A stretch of 12,227 nucleotides of DNA from Acidimicrobiales bacterium (lineage in GTDB: Bacteria > Actinomycetota > Acidimicrobiia > Acidimicrobiales > SHLQ01): assembly GCA_013002375.1 (NCBI GenBank), contig JABDJW010000430.1:1-12227 (forward strand). The letters are read 5' to 3'. The notes under the pieces are model-generated. The model had not been told where the DNA came from. It saw nothing but the letters and a program-made list of their open reading frames with translations, and did not search any database. The first letter of the stretch is position 1. The number at the start of each line of letters is the position of its first letter. Both the position numbers and the translations under genes were made by a program. Below are positions 6,508 through 12,227 of the stretch, piece by piece.

Positions 6508-7800
6508 ATGGCGAACTCTCCCGTTCCAACGAACGCTCGGTCGCCGGCTCCCTCCACCCGTTCGGTCGACGATCAACGGGTGACGGATCTCCGGCGCATG
6601 AAGTGGCGGGCCACCGGCTTGTTGATCGTGGCCACGGTGGTCTACTTCGTCATGCGGGCAGTGGCCGATCGCACCGGGTGGCAGGGTTTCGTGGAGGCGA
6701 CGGCAGAGGCCGCCATGGTCGGCGGGTTGGCCGATTGGTTCGCGGTCACCGCGCTGTTTCGCCATCCGCTCGGCCTGCCCATTCCGCACACGGCGATCGT
6801 GCCGAACCGCAAGGACACCATCGGCCGTAGCCTCGGCGACTTCGTGCAGCAGAACTTCCTCGATGGCGATCTCGTCGCCGAGCGCCTCGAGCGTGCTGAC
6901 ATCGCCACCCGGCTCGGCGACTGGCTCGTTCAGCCGGCCAACGCTCGGGCGGTCGGGCGCCAGGCCGGCGGTGTGGTGCTCGCCGCGATCGATGTGCTGA
7001 ACGATGACGATGTGCAAGCCGGTATCGAGGCGATCGTGGCCGAGCGGGTCATGGCAACTCCGGTTGCACCGATGGTGGGTCGCGTCGTCGATTTCGCGGT
7101 CGAGGGCGAACATCATCAGGCCATCTTCGATTCCATGCTGCGAGGACTGGCCCAGGTGCTGGGCGAAAACCAGGGCGTCCTGCGGATGCGGTTGGCCCAG
7201 GAGTCGCCGTGGTGGGTGCCCGAACCGGTCGACGATCGGGTCTTCGAGCGCCTCTTCATCGGCATGCAGGCGTTCCTGAGCGATCTTTCGCGCGATCGCC
7301 ATCACCCCCTTCGCCGCAACCTCGAGGCCCGCATCGCCGGCCTGGCCCACGAGCTCCGCAGTTCACCCGACCTGCTGGAGCGGGGCGAGCACCTGAAGGG
7401 CGAGCTACTGGCTCACCCGGCTTTTCGGGAGTGGACCGACGGGTTGTGGTCCGATCTCAAGGCCGGCATCGTTCGGGCCGCGAAGAATCCCGAATCGGAG
7501 ATGTACGACCGCCTCACCGAGGCGGCCCAGGCGGCCGGCGTGCAACTGCGCAACGATCCCGCGCTCCGGGTCAAAGTCGATCGCTGGATCGTCACTGCGG
7601 CCCGTGGCCTGGCCACCCACGGGCAGGCCGAGGTCAGTGACTTCATCGCCGGCACGATCGAGCGATGGGATGCCGACGAGACCAGCGAACTCATCGAACT
7701 GCAGGTCGGCCGCGATCTGCAGTTCATCCGGATCAACGGCACGCTGGTCGGCGGGCTGGCCGGCTTCGTGATCCACCTGATCAGTACCCTGTTTTTCTGA
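6508..7800 (+). CDS. DUF445 family membrane protein
   Basis: This 430-residue protein has the DUF445 hallmark: a membrane helix at about residues 34-52, followed by 'GGLADWFAVTALFRHP' and 'PIPHTAIVPNRKD' (about 72-103). A long helical, charged middle region follows, and a hydrophobic C-terminal helix ends in Phe-Phe at the stop. The layout suggests both ends anchored in the membrane with a large soluble domain between. The family is widespread and its biochemical role is not established; a link to envelope processes is only assumed. The ATG is preferred over the GTG at 6484 because of the TAGCGT box between them. The final codons and stop lie inside the first unit of a 16-bp tandem repeat, so repeat-number change would not alter the protein unless the first unit changes. 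Confidence 0.85.
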   Translation: MANSPVPTNARSPAPSTRSVDDQRVTDLRRMKWRATGLLIVATVVYFVMRAVADRTGWQGFVEATAEAAMVGGLADWFAVTALFRHPLGLPIPHTAIVPNRKDTIGRSLGDFVQQNFLDGDLVAERLERADIATRLGDWLVQPANARAVGRQAGGVVLAAIDVLNDDDVQAGIEAIVAERVMATPVAPMVGRVVDFAVEGEHHQAIFDSMLRGLAQVLGENQGVLRMRLAQESPWWVPEPVDDRVFERLFIGMQAFLSDLSRDRHHPLRRNLEARIAGLAHELRSSPDLLERGEHLKGELLAHPAFREWTDGLWSDLKAGIVRAAKNPESEMYDRLTEAAQAAGVQLRNDPALRVKVDRWIVTAARGLATHGQAEVSDFIAGTIERWDADETSELIELQVGRDLQFIRINGTLVGGLAGFVIHLISTLFF

Positions 7801-7812
7801 GACGGGGTTTTT
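7787..7812 (+). terminator. Candidate intrinsic terminator overlapping the DUF445 stop codon
   Basis: CCCTGT (7787-7792) can pair with ACGGGG (7802-7807), six pairs including one G-U, around a 9-base loop. Five T residues follow directly (7808-7812). This is the only hairpin plus U-run arrangement I see in the window. The stem starts within the last codons of DUF445. The two U-runs that recur in the following repeat units lack a matching upstream C-rich arm. Confidence 0.35.
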
Positions 7813-7854
7813 CTGAGACGGGGTTTTTCTGAGACGGGGTTCTTCTGAGACAGG
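7791..7854. repeat. Four tandem 16-bp repeats across the DUF445 stop codon
   Basis: The unit GTTTTTCTGAGACGGG occurs at 7791-7806, 7807-7822 and 7823-7838 without change, and at 7839-7854 with two substitutions. The first unit contains the last two Phe codons and the TGA stop of the DUF445 gene. Three identical units point to recent slippage or duplication, that is, a minisatellite that may vary between strains. The unit is T-rich compared with its surroundings. Confidence 0.95.
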
Positions 7855-7913
7855 GCCGGGCGCCGGTCTCGAGCCCGGTCTTGATGCGGCCCGATTCCCG
7901 CCGATAGGCAACC

Positions 7914-10373
7914 ATGAGTTTTTCGCGCCACGCGCGGGCGATGGCCTGGGTGTTGCCGTTCGTGCTGTTGATCGGGGGAACACTCGGCGCGTTCTGGGCC
8001 CGGTCGGCGGTGCGCGAGGCGCAAGAAACGACTCGGGTGAACGAGTTCGGCGCCGACGCCCAATACGTGCTCGACAGCATCGATGGTCGGGTGCAGGACT
8101 ACCTCCGCGTCGTCGAGCACGTCGCAGTGTTCACCGGCACCGTGAATCCGCCGTCGCAAGCACAGTTCGCCGACTTCGTCGACACGACCGGGCTCCTGGA
8201 CACGTCGCGCACCAGCCTGCTCTTCTACGCCGAACGGGTCGAGCCGACCGAGCTTCGGAGTGTCATCGCTCGCGAGCAGGCACTGCGCTCGAACTTCTTG
8301 GTGCATGCCCGACGCGCGGCGAGCGGTGACGATCTGGCCCTGATGATGCGGGTCGGACGAGGGCAGACCATCGATTGGCTGCCCGGCATCGACATCGGTC
8401 GCAGCCCCGATGTCCGGGCCGCCCTGCAGCGAGCCGCCGATCGGCGCAGCACGGTGTTGGTCGACCTGGCCGACGAGATGCAGCTGATCGCCGAGCAGGA
8501 TGACGCGCTGGAACAGTACGGGTACTCGGGTGACGATTTCCGCACCCGCCTGCTCGACGAATTCGGCATCACCGAGAACGGCGACCTCTCCGGCCTGGCC
8601 GCGGTGACCCCGGTCTACGACGACTCCGGTCACCTCGCCGGGTGGATCTTCGGTGAAGCACTCGCCCTCGGCTCACTCGATCAGTACTCGAGCGGCGACC
8701 TCGGGGTCTCCTTCACGATCAGCGAGGTCGACGATGGCCTGAGCCAGACCCGCACCACCGATCTGGCGGCCGGCCGCCAGCCCGATGCCGACTTGGTTGC
8801 CGGGCGGACGATCGTGAACGGCTTGTTGCAGATCGACATCGAAGTGTTCGGCTCGACTGCGTTTCGCCCGGTCGCGGTCGCCGAAGGTGGTGTGATCTTC
8901 GCAATCAGCATGGTGCTGGCCATCGGCGCCGCCGGCATCGTGTACCTGAAGCTTCGATTTGCCGAGACCACCGGTGGGCTCGCCACGCAGCTGACCCAGG
9001 TCGAGCATCGGGCGATGCACGACGAGTTGACCGGGCTCCCCAACCGGGCCGCGTTGATGACGCACCTCGCCGAACGCATCGGCGGAGGGCGGAAGCCGGC
9101 CGCGCCGATCTGGGTGCTCTTCCTCGACATGGACCGGCTGAAGGTCATCAACGACTCGCTCGGTCACAGCGTGGGCGATGCCAGCCTGTTGCAGGTGGCC
9201 GAACGGTTGCTGCGCGTGGCGGCGCCGCACCCGGTGGCCCGTTTTGGCGGCGATGAGTTCGTGGTCGTCGTCGAGGACTTCACGCACGAGTCCCAAGCGA
9301 TCGAACTCGCCGAGCACGTCTTGGCCGCGCTGGCCGAACCGATGGAGATCGGCGGTCAGCGGTTGCAGATGGGCGCGAGCATCGGCCTCGCGGTCGCCGA
9401 CGGTTCCGAGCCGCTCAGCCCGGACGACCTGCTCCGCGACGCGGACAGTGCGATGTACCGGGCCAAACGCTCGGGCGGTGACACCTACTCGGTGTTCGAC
9501 GAGTCGCTTCGCCAGGAAGCGGTCAACCGACTCGAGATGGAACAACATCTGGCCGAGGCGATCGAGAACCGTGAATTCGAGGCCTGGTACCAGCCGATCG
9601 TCGATGTCGATCGCGGGGAGATCGCGGCGCTCGAGGCCCTGGTTCGCTGGCGTCGGGCCAGTGGTGAAATCGAATCACCGGCCCGGTTCTTGCCCGTCGC
9701 CCACGAGACCGGCCAGATCGTCGACATCGGCGAGCAGGTCCTCAATCAGGCCTGCCGCACGCTGGCCGAGCTGGCCAACCTCGGGTTGTTCCGCTACCCG
9801 CACATGGCGGTGAATGTGTCGGAGGGCGAGTTGGCCGATGTGAACTTCATCGAACGGGTCGACCGGGCGATCCGCAAGACGGGTATCCCACCGCAGAACC
9901 TGACCCTCGAGATCAACGAAGACATCATGATCGATCGGGTCGAGTCGTCGATTGCCCTCATGCGCGAACTCGAGCGCAAAGGTGTGCGGTTGTCGATCGA
10001 CGACTTCGGCACCGGCCTGTCGTCGCTCAGCTACTTCAAACGGCTTTCGATGATGAGCGAGCTGAAGATCGACCGAAGCTTCGTGATCGAGTTGTGCACC
10101 AGTTCGGCTGATCAGGCCGTGGTCTCCGCCGTTGTGGCGATGGCAACCTCGCTGGGCATCGACGTCGTCGCGGAAGGGGTCGAGGAATTCGAGCAGGTCC
10201 AGAAGCTGCGAGAACTCGGGGTGAACCTCATGCAGGGGTACTACTTCTGCCGGCCGAAGCCACGGGACGAAATCGACGAGCTGGTGCGCAGCTTCACGCT
10301 CCCCGCCGAGATGGACGAGCCACACGACGAGCCAGATGGACGGCATGGAGTTGACCCGCTCCTGAGCCGGTAG
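7914..10373 (+). CDS. Membrane-bound GGDEF-EAL cyclic-di-GMP protein with CHASE-like sensor
   Basis: This 819-residue protein would make and/or degrade the second messenger cyclic-di-GMP. A membrane helix (about 12-30) and a second one (about 328-348) enclose an extracytoplasmic domain. Its 'VQDYLRVVEHVAVFTG' and 'FYAERVEPTE' segments resemble CHASE ligand-binding domains. The GGDEF domain is intact (GGDEF at 445-449). The RxxD inhibitory site that usually precedes it is absent (A-A-P-H here), so product feedback at that site is not expected. The EAL domain keeps its key motifs: EAL at 574-576, 'NVSEGEL', 'LEINED', DDFGTG at 696-701, 'LKIDRSF', 'AEGVEE' and 'QGYYFCRP'. Both activities may be present. 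A hydrophilic tail of about 25 residues follows. The ATG has no strong ribosome binding site. The gene is likely monocistronic; the stop TAG is 44 bases before selD. Confidence 0.92.
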   Translation: MSFSRHARAMAWVLPFVLLIGGTLGAFWARSAVREAQETTRVNEFGADAQYVLDSIDGRVQDYLRVVEHVAVFTGTVNPPSQAQFADFVDTTGLLDTSRTSLLFYAERVEPTELRSVIAREQALRSNFLVHARRAASGDDLALMMRVGRGQTIDWLPGIDIGRSPDVRAALQRAADRRSTVLVDLADEMQLIAEQDDALEQYGYSGDDFRTRLLDEFGITENGDLSGLAAVTPVYDDSGHLAGWIFGEALALGSLDQYSSGDLGVSFTISEVDDGLSQTRTTDLAAGRQPDADLVAGRTIVNGLLQIDIEVFGSTAFRPVAVAEGGVIFAISMVLAIGAAGIVYLKLRFAETTGGLATQLTQVEHRAMHDELTGLPNRAALMTHLAERIGGGRKPAAPIWVLFLDMDRLKVINDSLGHSVGDASLLQVAERLLRVAAPHPVARFGGDEFVVVVEDFTHESQAIELAEHVLAALAEPMEIGGQRLQMGASIGLAVADGSEPLSPDDLLRDADSAMYRAKRSGGDTYSVFDESLRQEAVNRLEMEQHLAEAIENREFEAWYQPIVDVDRGEIAALEALVRWRRASGEIESPARFLPVAHETGQIVDIGEQVLNQACRTLAELANLGLFRYPHMAVNVSEGELADVNFIERVDRAIRKTGIPPQNLTLEINEDIMIDRVESSIALMRELERKGVRLSIDDFGTGLSSLSYFKRLSMMSELKIDRSFVIELCTSSADQAVVSAVVAMATSLGIDVVAEGVEEFEQVQKLRELGVNLMQGYYFCRPKPRDEIDELVRSFTLPAEMDEPHDEPDGRHGVDPLLSR

Positions 10374-10403
10374 CGTCGGTGGCACCATCGGCCGCGATCG
10401 CGA

Positions 10404-10412
10404 GGGGAGGTG
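10404..10412 (+). promoter_or_regulatory. Strong ribosome binding site of selD, which fixes the true start
   Basis: GGGGAGGTG stands 5 bases before ATG 10418. It is the strongest Shine-Dalgarno sequence in the window. It would be pointless if translation began beyond the TGA at 10466, because the ATG frame is otherwise only 16 codons long. It therefore supports reading through that TGA as selenocysteine. Confidence 0.75.
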
Positions 10413-10417
10413 GGCAC

Positions 10418-11455
10418 ATGGGCGACACCGGACGTCGATTGACCGAGTTCAGCCACGGCGCTGGTTGAGGCTGCAAGCTCGCCGCTGGCGAGTTGTCGCA
10501 GGGCGTGCGACAGCTGAATCCTCCAACCCATCCCGATCTCCTCGTCGGTGCCCTGACCGGCGACGACGCTGCCGTGTGGCGTCTCGACGATGATCGAGCC
10601 TTGGTGGCCACCGCCGATTTCATCACGCCGGTGGTCGATGACGCGCGCGCCTGGGGTCGGGTCGCGGCGGCAAACTCGGTGTCCGATGTCTATGCGATGG
10701 GCGGGCGGCCGTTGTTCGCGCTGAACCTGGTCGGCTGGAACACCGATGAGCTCTCGGCCGAACTCCTCGGCGAAGTCCTGGCCGGTGGCGCCGACATTGC
10801 GGCTGAGGCGGGTTTCATCGTGGCCGGCGGTCACACCGTCGACGACCCCGAACCGAAGTACGGCATGGCCGTCATCGGCGAGGCCCACCCGGATCGATTG
10901 CTCACCAATGCCGGCCTGCGGGCCGGCGATGTCCTGATCCTCACCAAACCGCTCGGCATCGGCATCATCACCACCGGTATCAAGCGGGGCCTGGCATCGG
11001 CCGCGCAGGCTGATGCCGCGATCGCCTCGATGACGAAGCTCAACGCCCACGCGTCGCGCGTGGCCCTCGCGGCCGGCGCCACCGGCGCGACCGACGTCAC
11101 CGGCTTTGGCTTCTTGGGTCATGTGGGTCGCATGGCGCTCGAATCCAAGGTCGACGTCGCGATCGATGTGGCCGCGGTTCCGGTGCTCGACGGCGTGCGC
11201 GACCTGGCTGAAGCCGGGTCGGTCCCCGGGGGTACCGGCCGCAACCGCGACGCCATCGAAGCCCAGCTCGATCAAGGTTTGGCGAGCGATCTGGCCGTCA
11301 CGATCCTGGCCGATGCCCAGACCTCGGGCGGCCTGGCCTTCGGCGTGGAGCCCGCCCGGGCTACGGACGCGGTCGCCGAGCTGGTCGAGGCCGGTCACCA
11401 GGCCGCAGTGGTGGCCGAGGTCACCACCGGTGACGGGCGCCTGCTCCTGCGGTGA
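10418..11455 (+). CDS. selD: Selenide, water dikinase (selenophosphate synthetase) with selenocysteine at codon 17 (in-frame TGA)
   Basis: SelD makes selenophosphate from selenide and ATP, the selenium donor for selenocysteine and selenouridine. From ATG 10418 the frame gives 345 residues (E. coli SelD is 347), with TGA at 10466-10468. The N terminus reads 'RRLTEFSHGAG', Sec17, 'GCK', aligning without gaps to E. coli SelD 'IRLTQYSHGAG', Cys17, 'GCK'; Cys19 and the essential Lys20 are kept. Later motifs are 'GDDAAVW' (Asp49, Asp50), 'ANSVSDVYAMGG', 'AGGHTVDDPEP', 'TKPLGIGIITTG', 'TDVTGFGFLGH', 'SVPGGTGRNR' and 'DAQTSGG'. A SECIS-like hairpin follows the TGA. Selenocysteine at this position is known from other bacteria. 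If TGA were a real stop, translation would have to start at TTG 10493 or later, with no ribosome binding site and no active site. Other sel genes are not in view. Confidence 0.93.
10466..10468 (+). other. Selenocysteine codon (recoded TGA) of selD
   Basis: The TGA is in frame between GGT (Gly16) and GGC TGC AAG (Gly18, Cys19, Lys20). It occupies the position of the catalytic cysteine of E. coli SelD. Similarity to SelD is continuous on both sides, which argues against a chance stop. A sequencing error for TGC or TGT is the main alternative. Confidence 0.87.
10491..10515 (+). promoter_or_regulatory. SECIS-like hairpin for selenocysteine insertion in selD
   Basis: In the RNA, AGUUGUCGCA (10491-10500) pairs with UGCGACAGCU (10506-10515): ten continuous pairs with one G-U. 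The apical loop is GGGCG. The loop begins 32 bases after the TGA. Bacterial SECIS elements lie in the coding region just after the UGA, with a G in the first loop positions and, as I recall, 16 to 37 bases between UGA and loop, so this fits. A second hairpin, CUCGCC with GGCGAG around GCU (10478-10492), lies closer to the TGA; its loop begins 15 bases after it, at the edge of the range. The two share only bases 10491-10492 and could nearly stack; either could be the SelB target. Confidence 0.6.
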
Positions 11456-11462
11456 CAAAGTC

Positions 11463-11503
11463 ATTGTAGGAGTAGTCACTCTGAGAGTAACTACTCCTAC
11501 AAT
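11463..11503 (+). promoter_or_regulatory. 41-bp inverted repeat forming the MerR-type promoter/operator
   Basis: Two 20-base arms mirror each other around G11483 with one mismatched pair: ATTGTAGGAGTAGT, C, ACTCT on the left; AGAGT, A, ACTACTCCTACAAT on the right. The right end contains TACAAT (11498-11503), a near-ideal -10 box ending 6 bases before the ATG of the MerR gene. TAGTCA (11473-11478) may serve as -35, which leaves a 19-bp spacer. Long spacers with a dyad between the boxes are typical of promoters that MerR regulators bend to activate. The symmetry also places a TACAAT on the opposite strand, pointing into selD. The repeat starts 8 bases after the selD stop and could form an RNA hairpin there, but no U-run follows. 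Confidence 0.8.
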
Positions 11504-11509
11504 GGGACC

Positions 11510-12211
11510 ATGGCTGCCGAGAGCACCGCGGTGCACTACCGCGTCGACGAGTTGGCCGCGGCCAGCGGTTGCAGCGTCGACACCATTCGCTATTACCAGC
11601 GCCTCGGTCTGCTGGCGCCGCCCCAGCGTCATGGCCGGACCGCCATCTACGGCGGCGAACATGCCGAGCGGCTCGCGGCCATCGCGGGGCTGGCCGACCG
11701 GGGGTTCACCCTGGCCCAGATGGGCGAGCTCTTCGCCGAAGGACAGTCCGACCCCTTGTTGGCCAACCTGGCCGCCCGCGCCGCGGTCGACCCCTCGCTC
11801 GATCGGGCGGCGTTGGCCGAACGCTCCGGCCTCGATGCCGCGATGGTCGATCTCGTCGTCGATGCCGGCCTGGTGCCCCGATCCGAGTCCGCCGACGGCG
11901 ACGAACGGTTCGGCCCGGAGGTCGTCGACATGTTGCGGGCGGCCGGTGCCGTGCTCGCGGCGGGTTTGCCGTTCGATCAGCTGGCACCGCTGGTCAGCCG
12001 GCACGCCGACCACGTCGAGCAGCTCGTCGATGCCGCCATCGAACTCGTGGCCGAGGCCTACGACGACGACCGGGACGGGCTGAGCGCGACGGCCGAGGAT
12101 CTCATTCCCGCAGTCACCGCGCTGGTGGCCGCGCACTTCGAACGAACGCTTGTCGAACGCACCCGGCAACGACTGCTCGGGTCGACCGCCGTCAGCGGGC
12201 CATCGGCATGA
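11510..12211 (+). CDS. MerR-family transcriptional regulator with a second MerR-like module
   Basis: This 233-residue protein begins with a classic MerR winged helix-turn-helix: 'YRVDELAAASGCSVDTIRYY' (10-29), then 'RLGLLAPPQ' and the wing 'RTAIYGGEHAERL', followed by the 'LADRGFTLAQMGEL' helix (to about 74). Residues about 100-161 repeat the same pattern in weaker form: 'ALAERSGLDAAMVDLVVDAG' (101-120), 'LVPRSESADGDERFGPE' and 'AAGLPFDQLAPL', so the protein seems to carry two MerR-like modules. No effector-binding domain such as GyrI-like, and no conserved Cys cluster for metals, is visible; the rest is an acidic helical tail. The ATG directly follows TACAAT by 6 bases, so the mRNA is probably leaderless, and the gene is probably autoregulated through the 41-bp repeat. 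Its stop overlaps the next start (ATGA), so it is likely cotranscribed with that gene. Confidence 0.88.
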   Translation: MAAESTAVHYRVDELAAASGCSVDTIRYYQRLGLLAPPQRHGRTAIYGGEHAERLAAIAGLADRGFTLAQMGELFAEGQSDPLLANLAARAAVDPSLDRAALAERSGLDAAMVDLVVDAGLVPRSESADGDERFGPEVVDMLRAAGAVLAAGLPFDQLAPLVSRHADHVEQLVDAAIELVAEAYDDDRDGLSATAEDLIPAVTALVAAHFERTLVERTRQRLLGSTAVSGPSA

Positions 12212-12227
12212 GTCCCGCCCTCACCAC
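12208..12227 (+). CDS. Start of a further gene in an ATGA overlap with the MerR gene
   Basis: ATG 12208 overlaps the TGA stop of the MerR gene and opens a frame (Met-Ser-Pro-Ala-Leu-Thr) to the end of the window. Such overlaps usually mark translationally coupled genes, so this is probably a target or partner of the regulator. Only six codons are visible, and the product cannot be named. Confidence 0.5.

Noticed and set aside
7856..7878. CCGGGC and GCCCGG hairpin before the GGDEF-EAL gene
   Set aside because: The 11-base loop and lack of a U-run make it weak, and such GC stems are frequent by chance here.
7413..8633. Minus-strand frame through the 16-bp repeats, giving SQKNPVSEKPRLRKT-like peptide repeats
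   Set aside because: It is antisense to DUF445 and the GGDEF-EAL gene; the peptide periodicity is only a by-product of the DNA repeat.
10351..10376. TTGACC and TAGCGT as a selD promoter
   Set aside because: The spacer is only 14 bases, TTGACC is within coding sequence and TAGCGT includes the stop codon of the preceding gene; chance is likely.
10493..11455. selD starting at TTG 10493 (320 residues)
   Set aside because: It lacks a ribosome binding site and the active-site segment, whereas the frame from ATG 10418 restores the full conserved N terminus through the TGA.
10241..12169. A 642-residue open frame on the minus strand across selD and the MerR gene
   Set aside because: It is antisense to two recognisable genes, its translation is Gly/Arg/His-rich without any domain, and such frames are expected in GC-rich DNA with strong third-position bias.

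Overview
The window comes from a GC-rich actinobacterium-like chromosome. The evidence is an F420-type luciferase-like oxidoreductase tail, FadE-like and acyl-CoA ligase genes, an MmpS-like domain, GTG starts, and several genes with a -10-like hexamer only 6-7 bases before the start codon, which suggests leaderless mRNAs. A member of Acidimicrobiia or a relative is plausible, but that is inference. No rRNA, tRNA, CRISPR array, integrase or insertion sequence is visible, and coding density is high.

Positions 1-2093 hold, on the + strand, the 3' end of an LLM-class oxidoreductase, a small DUF805-like membrane protein and an acyl-CoA dehydrogenase. The dehydrogenase converges on a minus-strand gene (2106-3284) for a membrane protein that joins about 26 pentapeptide repeats to an extracytoplasmic MmpS-like domain. 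That gene diverges from an acyl-CoA synthetase (3440-5140). Their shared upstream region carries three tandem 21-bp repeats with an internal dyad. A metal-dependent hydrolase of the amidohydrolase_2 type follows (5260-6438), with its own promoter-like hexamer and a strong palindrome. Together the oxidoreductase, dehydrogenase, ligase and hydrolase suggest catabolism of an acyl-CoA-activated lipid, steroid or aromatic substrate; the substrate cannot be read from the sequence.

Positions 6508-10373 hold a DUF445 membrane protein, four 16-bp tandem repeats running over its stop codon, and a membrane-bound GGDEF-EAL cyclic-di-GMP protein with a CHASE-like sensor.

The most important gene is selD (10418-11455). 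Read from a strong ribosome binding site, it contains an in-frame TGA at codon 17, exactly where Escherichia coli SelD has its catalytic cysteine. An excellent SECIS-like hairpin follows the TGA. The gene therefore very probably encodes a selenocysteine-containing selenophosphate synthetase: the selenium donor enzyme would itself depend on selenocysteine. Standard ORF calling would truncate it to a start at or after 10493 and lose the active site. Immediately downstream, a 41-bp near-perfect inverted repeat overlaps the promoter of a MerR-family regulator that appears to contain two MerR-like DNA-binding modules. A further gene begins in an ATGA overlap at the window's right edge.
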